DNA from: Mucilaginibacter sp. OK283
Lineage (GTDB): Bacteria > Bacteroidota > Bacteroidia > Sphingobacteriales > Sphingobacteriaceae
Assembly: GCF_900110415.1 (NCBI RefSeq)
Contig: NZ_FODR01000013.1
Span: 124,001 to 188,000, forward strand
Reading direction: 5' to 3'
Length of the DNA stretch: 64,000 bases
The notes beneath the pieces are model-generated. The model saw only the letters and a list, made by a program, of their open reading frames with translations. It did not search any database and was not told where the DNA came from. The translations under genes were made by a program, and so were the position numbers. Positions 34,582-43,836 of the stretch are shown here, in pieces (positions within the stretch are counted from its first letter, which is position 1; each line of letters begins with the position of its first letter).

Positions 34582-35562
34582 TTATTCGATATAACTTTCT
34601 AATATTTTAAAGCCACCGGTGGTCTTCAGTTCAATTTTATCAATGCTTTTGGGCAGCAGGATGCACTCGCCCATTTTTACCGGGTAGGTTTCGCCGTTAT
34701 AGGTTACGTTATAAGCGCCTTCAACGCAAACATGTACCACAAACGAATCAAGCGCCGAATAATCTTTCGCGGTGCTTTTGTCAAAATCAAGTATGTTGGT
34801 AGTAAAGTAAGGGCAGGTTACCAAATGAACGGTTTCGTCTTTTTGCGGCTGGTATATGGTTTTATATTCCGGGTAGTGTTTGTAATCAATAGCAGCCAAT
34901 GCTTCCTGGGTATGTAGCTCACGTTTATTGCCTTTATCATCTACCCTGTCAAAATCGTAAATGCGGTACGTGATATCGGATGTTTGCTGAATTTCGGCAA
35001 TTAGCAAACCTTTGCCTATGGTATGTACCCGACCGGCTGGTAAAAAGAATACATCGCCGGCGGCAACATCCTCTTTATTCAATATATCCATAATATGGCC
35101 GCTGTTTAACGCGTCTACATACTTCTGCTCCGTCATCTCCTGGTTAAAACCGGCTATCAGCGTCGAGCCCGGGTCGGCTTCAATAACATACCACATTTCG
35201 GTTTTGCCGAATGAGTTATGGCGTTCCCTGGCCAGTTTATCATCCGGGTGTACCTGTACCGACAGGTCGTCATTGGCATCAATAAATTTAATCAGCAAAG
35301 GAAAAATATTACCAAAATGGTCGTAAACCTTTTTACCAACCAACTCGTCTTTATATTGCTCCAATAAATCAGCCAATGATTCGCCATCCAGCACGCCGCC
35401 ATTTACCACAGATACATCCGATTTTACGCCCGATAACTCCCAGGTTTCACCACAGTTTGGCAAATCGCCATAATCTTTATGCAGATAGGTTTTGATTTTT
35501 TGACCGCCCCAGATTTTATCTTTATATATGGTTTTAAACTTTAAAGGATATAATGCCGACAT
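34582..35562 (-). CDS. manA: Mannose-6-phosphate isomerase, class I
   Basis: Interconverts mannose 6-phosphate and fructose 6-phosphate, supplying GDP-mannose synthesis. 326 residues, the size of the short type I (Firmicutes/Bacteroidota) form. Zinc-binding cupin pieces are LSVQVHPDDKLARE and GKTEMWYVIEADP, and the active-site loop DVFFLPAGRVHTIGKG is present. The second cupin half ends GECILLPKSIDKIEL. The ATG at 35562 (MSALYPLKFKTIYKDKIWGG) is the standard start. Confidence 0.93.
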   Translation of the reverse strand: MSALYPLKFKTIYKDKIWGGQKIKTYLHKDYGDLPNCGETWELSGVKSDVSVVNGGVLDGESLADLLEQYKDELVGKKVYDHFGNIFPLLIKFIDANDDLSVQVHPDDKLARERHNSFGKTEMWYVIEADPGSTLIAGFNQEMTEQKYVDALNSGHIMDILNKEDVAAGDVFFLPAGRVHTIGKGLLIAEIQQTSDITYRIYDFDRVDDKGNKRELHTQEALAAIDYKHYPEYKTIYQPQKDETVHLVTCPYFTTNILDFDKSTAKDYSALDSFVVHVCVEGAYNVTYNGETYPVKMGECILLPKSIDKIELKTTGGFKILESYIE

Positions 35563-36083
35563 AGTAGTTTGTTGCTTTTGCCCGCTAAGTTAAAAGTTTA
35601 ATATAAAAAGCCCCAAATAACTTTTAAATCGGCAGGGAGTAATGGCTTTTAATGCAGAGATAAGCAAACTATCAATATCGAATACCGGTGATTGCGAGTA
35701 TCCACCAGCCCTGCTGGAAAAAATAGTAATGACGACTATGGATACCACAACCTCCTCTATACCGTCATTATAAGGCACGAAGCAATCCCGAACTATGTGG
35801 GACTAAGCACGTAGGGGATTGCTTCGAGCCTCGCAATGACGGTAGTTTAGAACATTCGTTTAACTATATCCGTTGCGTGTCATAATCTTTTTTTAGGTTT
35901 ACCTGATAGATATCCGCATGACATAATTGTTGTCGAGTTCTAAACCCAATGCGTCATTCCTTTTTTTTCCAACTTAGCTGGTGGTTACTCGACATTCGGT
36001 TTATTTATTGATAAGAACCTGAAAGATGCACACACAGCAAACCTCAGTACAGGAAATTTATATCATCAATGATAGCCCTACAA
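35563..36083. other. 521-base gap between manA and ligA
   Basis: It holds repeat copy 3 of the CATTGCGAGG family. A 43-codon plus-strand frame (35642-35773) runs into the repeat, but I do not call it a gene. No clear promoter is seen. Confidence 0.55.
35761..35843. repeat. Palindromic repeat, 'CATTGCGAGG' family, copy 3
   Basis: ACCGTCATTATAAGGCACGAAGC...AATCCC at 35761-35789 pairs with GGGGATTGCTTCG...CTCGCAATGACGGT at 35814-35843. Same family as 3870-3964. Confidence 0.88.
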
Positions 36084-38099
36084 TTACGCAATCAAATCCA
36101 ATAACTCCTGATCGCTAATAATTGGGATATTAAGTTTTTGCGCTTTTTCGAGCTTGGCCGGCCCCATGTTATCACCGGCAACAAGATAATTTAGCTTTGC
36201 CGAAATACTGCTCAAAATTTTGCCACCATTTTGTTCAATAATATCTTTCAGTTCATCGCGCGAAAATTTTTCAAACACGCCCGAAATAATAAAGCTTTGG
36301 CCCGCCAATTTTTCGCTGGCCAGGGTTACTTCTTTTTCTTCGGCTACAAATTGCAGCCCGGCATCTTTTAATTTCTCTATCTCCTGCTTATGTTTTTCAT
36401 CGCCAAAGTATTCTGCAATACTTTGGGCAATGCGGCCGCCAATTTCGTCGGCTGCGATAAGTTCCTCTTCGGTGGCAGCCATCAATTTATCAATGGTTTT
36501 AAAATGGAAAGCAAGTTTCCTGGCCACCGTTTCGCCAACATACCTTATGCCCATTCCAAACAGTACTTTTTCAAAAGGCATCTGTTTTGATTTTTCGATA
36601 CCATCCAGCATATTACTGATGGATTTTTCGCCAAAACGTCCCATTTGCTTTAATTCAGCCGCGTGGGTATGCAAATCATAAATATCGCTGATGTGGTTTA
36701 TAAACCCGCGAGAGTGCAGCGTTTCTATAGTTTCGTCGCCCAGGCCATCAATGTTCATGGCCTTGCGGCCAATAAAGTGCTGCATTTTACCTACTATCTG
36801 CGGCGGACAACCTTCGTCGTTCGGGCAATACCATGCAGCTTCGCCTTCGGTCCGCAATAAAGGCGTATCACAGGCCGGGCAATGGGTTATGTAAGCAATA
36901 GCTTTGGCATCAGGCTTGCGCTTATCCAAATTAACGCTAATGATCTTGGGGATGATCTCCCCTCCTTTCTCAACAAATACAGTATCATGCTCGTGCAATT
37001 TAAGGCGTTCGGTAATTTCATCGGCATTGTGCAGGGTGGCACGCTTTACGGTTGTGCCGGCCAGCAATACCGGCTTTAAGTTGGCAACCGGGGTAACCGC
37101 GCCGGTGCGGCCTACCTGGTAAGTTACCTGTAATAATTCGGTTTCTACCCGCTCGGCTTTAAATTTATAGGATATGGCCCAACGCGGCGACTTGGATGTA
37201 AAGCCCAGTTCTTGCTGCTGCGAGTAGTTGTTTACCTTAATAACAATGCCATCTATATCATAGCTCAGGTTAAACCGCTCTTTATCCCAATGGCTTATAA
37301 ATTCCAGCACGCCGCTAATATCGCTGCAAAGCTGGCTGTGGTTATCAACATGAAAGCCCCAGCTTTTAACAGCTTCCAGGCTTTCCCAATGGGTTTTAAA
37401 CAATGTTTTTTCAGTATATAAACCATACAGAAAACAATCCAGCGGGCGCCTGGCCACCTCGGCCGAATCCTGTAGTTTCATAGTACCCGATGCAAAATTG
37501 CGTGGGTTGGCGTATGTCATTTCGCCATTATCTGTACGCTCCTTATTTAAACGCTCAAAAGCTTTCAGGTGCATAAACACCTCGCCGCGAATTTCGAACA
37601 GGTCGGGGTAATCGCCGGATGTCAGTTTTTTGGGTATGCTGTGTATGGTGCGTACATTGGTGGTTACTTCATCGCCTTGTGTACCGTCGCCCCGGGTTAC
37701 TGCACGCACCAGTTTGCCGTGTTCGTAGGTTAAGCTCATGCTAAGGCCGTCAAACTTAAGCTCACAAACGTATTCAAAACTATCACCGATAGCTTTGCGA
37801 ATGCGCTGGTCAAACTCCACCAGTTCCTGCTCGTTATAGGTATTACCTAACGATAGCATGGGCCAGCGGTGCCTTACCGTTACAAATTCTTTGGTAACCT
37901 CTCCGCCCACCCTTTGCGTAGGCGAATCGGGGTCTAAAAATTCGGGAAATTCCTTTTCAAGCTTGTTCAGTTCTTTCAGCTTTTTATCAAAATCAAAATC
38001 GCTGATGGTAGGCATAGCCAGCACATAATAATTGTAATTGTGCTGCTTCAATTCGGCGCTAAGGGCCTTAATCTGTTTTTTAGCTTCGGCGGGTGACAT
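36084..38099 (-). CDS. ligA: NAD-dependent DNA ligase
   Basis: Essential ligase that seals nicks in replication and repair using NAD+. 671 residues, full length. The order is Ia domain, adenylation domain with the KxDG lysine at 115 (VCELKFDGLSMS), OB fold, four-Cys zinc finger (CPACDTPLL...WYCPNDEGC, about 407-432), helix-hairpin-helix block (FGMGIRYVGETVARKL) and a C-terminal BRCT domain (SEKLAGQSFIISGVF...NYLVAGDNMGPAKLEKA). A -7-like TACCTTCG lies four bases before the ATG. Confidence 0.97.
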   Translation of the reverse strand: MSPAEAKKQIKALSAELKQHNYNYYVLAMPTISDFDFDKKLKELNKLEKEFPEFLDPDSPTQRVGGEVTKEFVTVRHRWPMLSLGNTYNEQELVEFDQRIRKAIGDSFEYVCELKFDGLSMSLTYEHGKLVRAVTRGDGTQGDEVTTNVRTIHSIPKKLTSGDYPDLFEIRGEVFMHLKAFERLNKERTDNGEMTYANPRNFASGTMKLQDSAEVARRPLDCFLYGLYTEKTLFKTHWESLEAVKSWGFHVDNHSQLCSDISGVLEFISHWDKERFNLSYDIDGIVIKVNNYSQQQELGFTSKSPRWAISYKFKAERVETELLQVTYQVGRTGAVTPVANLKPVLLAGTTVKRATLHNADEITERLKLHEHDTVFVEKGGEIIPKIISVNLDKRKPDAKAIAYITHCPACDTPLLRTEGEAAWYCPNDEGCPPQIVGKMQHFIGRKAMNIDGLGDETIETLHSRGFINHISDIYDLHTHAAELKQMGRFGEKSISNMLDGIEKSKQMPFEKVLFGMGIRYVGETVARKLAFHFKTIDKLMAATEEELIAADEIGGRIAQSIAEYFGDEKHKQEIEKLKDAGLQFVAEEKEVTLASEKLAGQSFIISGVFEKFSRDELKDIIEQNGGKILSSISAKLNYLVAGDNMGPAKLEKAQKLNIPIISDQELLDLIA

Positions 38100-38103
38100 G
38101 GTA

Positions 38104-38111
38104 CGAAGGTA
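38104..38111 (-). promoter_or_regulatory. -7 box (TACCTTCG) of ligA
   Basis: On the minus strand TACCTTCG is followed by TACC and the ATG, the same geometry as at pyrD. No -33 element is obvious; the upstream DNA is a repeat. Confidence 0.4.
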
Positions 38112-38116
38112 ATAAA

Positions 38117-38218
38117 TTAGTCAATTGGTTCATGGTTCATAGATCATAGTTCATGGCTTTTTTGAGGTTGGTAAATTTTTCTACCATGAACTATGAACCA
38201 TAGGCCATGAACCGAATG
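38117..38218. repeat. Inverted repeat, 'GTTCATGG' family, copy 1
   Basis: TGGTTCATGGTTCATAGATC and CATAGTTCATGGC on the left face ACCATGAACTATGAACC and GGCCATGAACC on the right. A second copy lies at 39545-39612. It separates ligA from the DUF6263 gene. Confidence 0.8.
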
Positions 38219-38220
38219 AA

Positions 38221-39126
38221 CTACCTATCAGTAATAACCGTCTCACTCACCATGCTCATCGGGAAGGTAGCGCCGCCGGGGGCATCTGGATTGTCTTTTA
38301 TGGCTACCGTGCCGCCTATGCTTTGCTTTATTTTCGATTCGGTGATCCAGCCGGTTACCCTGTCGGCTTTAACATCTGATGTCATGGTGCCTTTCATATT
38401 ATATTTCATCTGTGCATCTGGCGGGGCGGGGATAGTAGTTATGCTGCCTTCGCCATGAATTATGTAGCTGGCGGTAGTGGCATCGGTTAACTGGTATACC
38501 ATAGCTACATTGGCCTTCATGGTGCTTTGAAGAGTTGTATTTATTGTCCACTTATCATTCCGGGCAACCGGCGTTTCGGGGAATACGGCTGTGGACATTT
38601 CGATACTGCCTTTGATAGCATTACTCCCAAATGATTGGATAAACTTTGCCTTCAGTTCCTCCTTCTGCACGCCCTGAATTTCCTGGAAACCATCCAGTAC
38701 AGATGATATCATCCGCTCCACATTGTTAACCGACCGAATTTTACCGCTCCTGGTAAACGTAGCCGTAAATGGCTTATCAATTAACGCGCCCAACATGGAC
38801 GACATCAAATCAGCCGGATCTCTTTTTTCGGAATCAAAGCTAACAGGCCCCTCGGGCAGTTGCATCTTCATAGTCAGGAATTTATAGGTAACCTCCATAT
38901 AGTACAGCGAATCATCGGCACTAAGTACTTTAAAGGCTGTTGTACCCGTTACCGTTACATCAATATGGTTTACCTGTCCGTTTATGGTTTGCGTTATGGC
39001 CGATTTTGTGGTGGTAACCATGTTATAGGTATTCCCTTTTGTTAAATTTAAAACAAGTTTCAGCTTTTGCCCCTGGCACGAAATTGCAGCAAAAAACAGC
39101 AAAAACAAGTTAAACAGGTACTTCAT
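38221..39126 (-). CDS. DUF6263 family exported protein
   Basis: 301 residues with a signal that has a lipobox-like end (LLFFAAISCQGQ). The body starts LKLVLNLTKGNTYNMVTTTKSAITQ, which I associate with the Bacteroidota DUF6263 family of unknown function. It is beta-rich, with a helical stretch ERMISSVLDGFQEIQGVQKEELKAKF in the middle. No catalytic motif is seen. It is probably a periplasmic or outer membrane lipoprotein. Confidence 0.75.
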   Translation of the reverse strand: MKYLFNLFLLFFAAISCQGQKLKLVLNLTKGNTYNMVTTTKSAITQTINGQVNHIDVTVTGTTAFKVLSADDSLYYMEVTYKFLTMKMQLPEGPVSFDSEKRDPADLMSSMLGALIDKPFTATFTRSGKIRSVNNVERMISSVLDGFQEIQGVQKEELKAKFIQSFGSNAIKGSIEMSTAVFPETPVARNDKWTINTTLQSTMKANVAMVYQLTDATTASYIIHGEGSITTIPAPPDAQMKYNMKGTMTSDVKADRVTGWITESKIKQSIGGTVAIKDNPDAPGGATFPMSMVSETVITDR

Positions 39127-39278
39127 AGTTGGTAGCTTATAATAGGCTAAGATATTATAATATTTTGGCTAAAAAATATGCTAAAACATAGCAATTTATT
39201 AAAACTAATTTCGTTAACTTTATAGTAACCAATTTGACTTTAATTTTTCAGGCATTTCAAGACCGAAAGGAGGCATTT

Positions 39279-39527
39279 ATGTTACAGCAAATAGCATTTA
39301 TACCACAGCATCAGTTCCACGTGTTAATCAATTTTAAAAATGATGAGCGCGCGGTAGCTGTTTTACCCAACGAAGCAGGAAAGTTCCGCGTGGTTGACCA
39401 GGGTAAAGTTATTGCAGAAATTAATTTTGACAAAAACCGCAGCGATGTGGTTTGCAGCCGCGGAAAGTTAGGCGCCAATGTTATGGCTCAACTGGCCAAC
39501 CAAATAAAAAACCATTACGCATCCTAA
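39279..39527 (+). CDS. Small conserved hypothetical protein, 82 aa
   Basis: 82 residues (MLQQIAFIPQHQFHV...IKNHYAS), soluble, mixed beta then helix. The start at 39279 is decided by a strong Shine-Dalgarno sequence (AAAGGAGG, seven bases before ATG), rare in Bacteroidota. A longer frame begins at 39234 but lacks support. No family is recognised. Confidence 0.7.
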   Translation: MLQQIAFIPQHQFHVLINFKNDERAVAVLPNEAGKFRVVDQGKVIAEINFDKNRSDVVCSRGKLGANVMAQLANQIKNHYAS

Positions 39528-39544
39528 GTAAAACAGGTAACAAA

Positions 39545-39612
39545 GACTTTGATAGTTCATGGATAATGGCTCATGGTTCATAGTCCATGGGAATTTATTG
39601 TTCATGGGCTAT
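39545..39612. repeat. Inverted repeat, 'GTTCATGG' family, copy 2
   Basis: GATAGTTCATGGATAATGG, CTCATGGTTCATAGTCCATGG and TGTTCATGGGCTATC form an imperfect palindrome related to 38117-38218. Confidence 0.7.
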
Positions 39613-39632
39613 CTTTTTTTTTCGACCACGTT

Positions 39633-39715
39633 TATGGCGTTGCCTTCGGCCGGGCTATACGCTCATACTGCACAGACCTTAAGCACGTTTGCCGGTATCC
39701 GCTTCTATTCCTAAC
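39633..39715 (+). repeat. Dispersed repeat 'CTCATACnnCACAG...CCGGTATCCG', copy B
   Basis: GCGTTGCCTTCGGCC, CTATACGCTCATACTGCACAG, CTTAAGC and GCCGGTATCCGCTTCTATTC parallel copy A base for base over most of the length. Confidence 0.8.
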
Positions 39716-39803
39716 ACCTTTGTCTGAATCAAAATTTTCAGGATTTAAGAATTAACAGAATTTGGCTTCATCAGCTTCAGTAGGCTAACCATATACAGTA
39801 TCC

Positions 39804-41588
39804 TTATTCCTTTTTCGCTGGCTGCTTGGCCAGCATGGCATCCTTTATAAATTTTACCGGTGCGCTGCCGTAGCTTAAAAATTTCTCGTTAAACTCTTTT
39901 AGCTTGTACTTATCGCCCATTTTTTCTTTGTAGGCGTCCCTCAAATCGGTAATTTCTTTATAGCCGGTGTAGTAGCTGGTGAGCTGTACGCTACTCACGG
40001 TTACACGCTTCCACTTGCCATCAGCTTCGGCCTGTTGCTGAAAAGCTTCGGTGGTGAGCATTTTAATAGCCTGCTCTTTAGTCATGTTGCCACTGTGTAC
40101 GCTATAATCTAAAATAGTATTACATACCGATCGCAAGTTCCATTTGTACCACATGAGCAACATTTCGGGCTCATTGTTACCATAACCGGCGTTCAGCATC
40201 ATTTCTTCTGCATATACGGCCCAGCCTTCCTGCATAGCGCCATTGCCAAATACGGCTTTTATAATACTTGGCGACCTGTTGGCATACCCCCCCTGTACAT
40301 AATGCCCCGGAACGGCTTCATGAATGCTCAATATCTGGATGATGTATTGGTTATACTCGCGCAGGTAGCTCTCCGCCTTTTCTTTAGGCCAGCCCGAAAG
40401 GCTACCCACATTATAGTACGAATTACCATCTTTATCATATGGACCGGGCCCGCTCATGGACGCGCCGGCAACACCGGCCATATAGCCAGGCTCCTTGCGG
40501 ATGATGAGCGGCTTTGTTGCATCAAGTGTTAACAAGTCTTTTGTCCGCACAAAATTATTCAGCTTCGGGATCAGCTGCACAATGGCCGATTGAAAATCAT
40601 CCGGTTTAACATGATTTCCAGATAGGGTATCTATCATCTGGCTTATCATTTCCAGGCTATCAGCAGGTATCGCCTTTTTACCAAAATATTTTGGCCATAG
40701 CTGCCTGCTTATTTTGGCCATTTGCTGGTGAACATATTTTTTACGCTGTACAGCAGTATTGTAAACCTGCTGCGCGGTTTTGGCTGCCACAATCTCGTAC
40801 TTAAATTTATCTTCGTACAGTTCCCGCCCCAGCCTAAAGTTGCGGGGATGTTCGTTTTTTAAATTCTTCAGCCATTCGACGTAATCCTTTATCGCTTTAA
40901 CGGTAACCGCGGCCCTGTCAACCATCAGCTTTTGTTCGGCCTTGGGGATAGTGGTTTTTTGCAGCGAATCGGCAAAATCTTTTCCTATCACATCCAATCC
41001 GCCCAGGTTTTGTTCAATGGCCAGGCTCATCAGTTCGGTTACCGGGTTTTTAATCTGTTTTTCGGCATCCTTATAAAACAGCGGCACGTTTAACATGCGC
41101 TGGTAAAAGTTACGCAAACGCTTTTGCAGCGGCGCATAGTGCTCGTTAAGGATATAAGCAAATGTGCTGATTACATTATAGGATGATGGATCCCACTCGT
41201 AGCTTTTTAATTGCTTTATCTGCCACTGTGCATAATCCAGCTGATTTTGCATCATGTTGTAATCAATGCGGTTACCTTCGTTAAGTGTATTTACATCAAA
41301 GCGGCTCAGGGAGTCCATTTGCACTTTGGCAAAATCAAGCATTTTATCGCGGCTTTGATCGTTAGGGATATATAGTAAGCTATCGTATTTATGGTATCCG
41401 GCAGTTGTTGCCCAATCGGGGTTTAGCTTCCATAAATTTTCGAGGAACGAGTTTTCATAAACGGTGAAAGCCGCATCGTCTTTAGCGAAATCGGGCCCCC
41501 GGCCGGCGCTTTCTTTTTTGCAGCCGGTTAAAGCCACCATGAAAAATACAACGGCCAGTGTTATTTTTAATAAAACGTTTTTGATCAC
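39804..41588 (-). CDS. DUF885 family exported metallopeptidase-like protein
   Basis: 594 residues, lipoprotein-like N-terminus (LAVVFFMVALTGCKKES). DUF885 proteins are helical, M32/gluzincin-like. The zinc-type motif is IHEAVPGHYVQGGYANRS (HExxxGH), with downstream Glu in QEGWAVYAEEMMLNAG. It is probably a secreted peptidase; substrate unknown. The length matches the family. It is flanked by repeats and divergent from the DinB gene. Confidence 0.85.
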   Translation of the reverse strand: MIKNVLLKITLAVVFFMVALTGCKKESAGRGPDFAKDDAAFTVYENSFLENLWKLNPDWATTAGYHKYDSLLYIPNDQSRDKMLDFAKVQMDSLSRFDVNTLNEGNRIDYNMMQNQLDYAQWQIKQLKSYEWDPSSYNVISTFAYILNEHYAPLQKRLRNFYQRMLNVPLFYKDAEKQIKNPVTELMSLAIEQNLGGLDVIGKDFADSLQKTTIPKAEQKLMVDRAAVTVKAIKDYVEWLKNLKNEHPRNFRLGRELYEDKFKYEIVAAKTAQQVYNTAVQRKKYVHQQMAKISRQLWPKYFGKKAIPADSLEMISQMIDTLSGNHVKPDDFQSAIVQLIPKLNNFVRTKDLLTLDATKPLIIRKEPGYMAGVAGASMSGPGPYDKDGNSYYNVGSLSGWPKEKAESYLREYNQYIIQILSIHEAVPGHYVQGGYANRSPSIIKAVFGNGAMQEGWAVYAEEMMLNAGYGNNEPEMLLMWYKWNLRSVCNTILDYSVHSGNMTKEQAIKMLTTEAFQQQAEADGKWKRVTVSSVQLTSYYTGYKEITDLRDAYKEKMGDKYKLKEFNEKFLSYGSAPVKFIKDAMLAKQPAKKE

Positions 41589-41662
41589 GGGATAATTGAA
41601 TTAAAATGCCGCATAAACTTAAAACATTTAAGCCGAATAAATCAAACCGTAAACTATTTTGT

Positions 41663-41670
41663 TACCTTGG
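41663..41670 (+). promoter_or_regulatory. -7-like box (TACCTTGG) of the DinB gene
   Basis: TACCTTGG ends two bases before ATG 41673, so transcription would start at or next to the start codon. It is a weak match to TAnnTTTG. Confidence 0.3.
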
Positions 41671-41672
41671 GT

Positions 41673-42146
41673 ATGATGAATAATGATCATGAAATATTGA
41701 TAGATGAGGTAGTTCATCTGTTGCAAGGCGGAAATGCGCATGCCGACATAAAAAAAGCATTACAAAATTTGCCCAAAGCGTTAAGGAGTGTAAAACCTGA
41801 TAAACTCCCGTATAGCATCTGGCAACTGTTAGAGCATATCCGGATTGCACAATGGGACATGCTGGAGTTTTGTAAAGATGGCAGCCACCAATCGCCCGAA
41901 TGGCCGAATGGCTACTGGCCAAAAGAAACCGGGCCGGAAAGCGACGAGACATGGGAAAAATCGGTAAAACAGATTGACAAAGACCTTGATGAGTTGATAA
42001 ATCTTGTTAAAACCGGCAATTTGTTTACAAAAATCCCGCACGGCGACGGACAAAACATATTACGCGAAGCTCTGCAAGCAGCCGATCATATGGCTTATCA
42101 CATCGCAGAGATTATTGTGATCAGGAGATTGCTGGACGCGTGGTGA
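41673..42146 (+). CDS. DinB family protein
   Basis: About 157 residues, four-helix DinB/YfiT-like fold. Metal-ligand positions are seen in WQLLEHIRIAQWDMLEF (first His) and QAADHMAYHIAEIIVIR (second and third His). Family members are thiol or metal-dependent transferases, many of unknown substrate. The start is set at ATG 41673 (MMNNDHEILIDE), since the frame's first codon is a TTG in the -7-like box. Confidence 0.85.
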   Translation: MMNNDHEILIDEVVHLLQGGNAHADIKKALQNLPKALRSVKPDKLPYSIWQLLEHIRIAQWDMLEFCKDGSHQSPEWPNGYWPKETGPESDETWEKSVKQIDKDLDELINLVKTGNLFTKIPHGDGQNILREALQAADHMAYHIAEIIVIRRLLDAW

Positions 42147-42149
42147 AGC

Positions 42150-42238
42150 CCCCTACCCCCCTGAAGGGGGAACGAAAGGTTGAATTTTGGCTATTCATTT
42201 TTAAAGTCCTCTCCTTTGGAGAGGATTTAGGTGAGGCG
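42150..42238. repeat. Palindromic repeat, 'CCCCCTGAAGGGGG' family
   Basis: AGCCCCCTACCCCCCTGAAGG...GGGAAC at the left and AAGTCCTCTCC-TTTGG-AGAGGATTT at the right make two adjacent hairpins. I recall this pair as widespread between Bacteroidota genes. It touches the stop of the alpha/beta hydrolase gene (TTACCTCAC at 42240). Confidence 0.85.
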
Positions 42239-42239
42239 C

Positions 42240-43559
42240 TTACCTCACCCGCTTTACAAAACTGATAACCGACTTTATAAATTCGGGTTTGAGGGGCAAA
42301 TCGGGGTCTTTGTAAGTGGCCAGGTTTTTATCCTTGTCGGCCGGCGCTTCTTTTAAAACATGGTTCATCTCGGGGATGATATCCAACACAGCATCTGATT
42401 TGGCTTTCTTCAGTTTTTCTGCATTAGATACTTTTACCTGTAGATCTGTAGTGCCCTGCACTATCAGAATCGGAATTTTAAGCCTTTTGATAGCCCGGGT
42501 AGGGTCGTACCTGAACCACGACATCAGGTACTTTTGAATACCCGGCCTTGCTATAAAGTAAAGGGACGGATCGATATTATCGGTTGTTTTACCTCTTTTT
42601 AAACTGTCGAGCATCCGCTTGAAACCTTCCGAGATATGGGTGGGCTGAGATTTCATTTGCTCGGTAAGAATATTATCAGCCGAATCGCCGGCGCCGGCAA
42701 CGGATATAAATCCTTTAACCGGCTGGTCTATTGACGATAGCATACCCACCAACGAGCCCTCGCTATGCCCCAGTATAATGATCCTCGAAAAACGCTCATC
42801 CTCTGTTAAAAAATTAATCAGGTTTACGCCGTCTTCCACATAATCTTCAAAACGCAGCTGGTCTTCTGTGGTCGAACTTACACTTTTGCTTACCAGGCGT
42901 TTATCATACCGCAGGGACGCTATCCCGCTTTTTCCCAATTCATTGGCAATCATTTTATAGGCGTTTGTGGCCAGGCCCAATTTAGGGCTGTTACCATCCC
43001 TGTCTGTAGGGCCCGATCCGGCAATAATAATTACTACAGGTATTTTCCCGGTTACGTTTTTGGGCATAGTTAAAGTACCCGATATGCTGCCGGCAAGGTT
43101 TTTTACCAATACAGGTGTCTCTTCAACAGATGGATCCATTGCAAATGTAACAGCAGGACTACTGGTAGTTGAAGCTGTTACATCGGCAGGTACGCCTTCA
43201 AACGGCTTTAAAAACAAACCTGTAAACTGGTTTTTATCATTTAAGGCAATATTTAATAAATAGGTCCCTTTGCTAAACGCTGCTTTGTATGAAGCTATCG
43301 GGCTTGCAAACTTTACAAAATCGGTACGATCAAGGCTCCCCATTTGCGCTTTTAACTGCAGCGTGGTGGTTTTAAAACTTTCAAGCGGCAGGCTGGTTTT
43401 CATTTCGGGGCTAAAGTAGTTGAAAATGCTATCGGGCTGGTTGGTGTTATACAAATGTATAAACCTGTTAAGCGCAACTTTATAATTTGCAGGTTCTGTT
43501 TGTGCAAATATGCGGCCTGCAAAACAAAGCATCAGTACTAAAAAACTAACTTTCTTCAT
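42240..43559 (-). CDS. Exported alpha/beta hydrolase with N-terminal DUF3887-like domain
   Basis: 439 residues with signal peptide (VSFLVLMLCFAGRIFA). A DUF3887-type domain (about 25-125, LNRFIHLYNTNQPDSIFNYF) precedes the alpha/beta hydrolase. The oxyanion-type string is VVIIIAGSGPTDRDG, the nucleophile elbow GHSEGSLVG (Ser about 268), the acid in VQGTTDLQV and the His in EMNHVLKE. It is probably an esterase or peptidase of the S9-like/BAAT-like group in the periplasm. Confidence 0.87.
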   Translation of the reverse strand: MKKVSFLVLMLCFAGRIFAQTEPANYKVALNRFIHLYNTNQPDSIFNYFSPEMKTSLPLESFKTTTLQLKAQMGSLDRTDFVKFASPIASYKAAFSKGTYLLNIALNDKNQFTGLFLKPFEGVPADVTASTTSSPAVTFAMDPSVEETPVLVKNLAGSISGTLTMPKNVTGKIPVVIIIAGSGPTDRDGNSPKLGLATNAYKMIANELGKSGIASLRYDKRLVSKSVSSTTEDQLRFEDYVEDGVNLINFLTEDERFSRIIILGHSEGSLVGMLSSIDQPVKGFISVAGAGDSADNILTEQMKSQPTHISEGFKRMLDSLKRGKTTDNIDPSLYFIARPGIQKYLMSWFRYDPTRAIKRLKIPILIVQGTTDLQVKVSNAEKLKKAKSDAVLDIIPEMNHVLKEAPADKDKNLATYKDPDLPLKPEFIKSVISFVKRVR

Positions 43560-43836
43560 GTTATGATATTCAAAAAGGGCTATTGCCGGTTTGATGCGAA
43601 ATTAAGAAAAATCGTATCGGTTTCCTTTTTATTGATTTACTATATTTATTTTGATAAAGCATTGTTATGAACACTTGCAGCGTTATACACAAATCATAAA
43701 TAGCAGGGCTGGCAACGCCAATATTAATATATCATGAAAAACAAATTATAATGATATTATCAGTTTAGTATTTTGTGTTATATTGCGATACATTTTCTAA
43801 ACGTTACTTTATCGCAAATTTCTACATCAACTATTA

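Noticed and set aside
35642..35773. 43-codon plus-strand frame starting MAFNAEISKLSIS, considered as a RiPP precursor
   Set aside because: It ends inside a palindromic repeat, has no modification enzymes nearby and no conserved leader I recognise. Probably chance.
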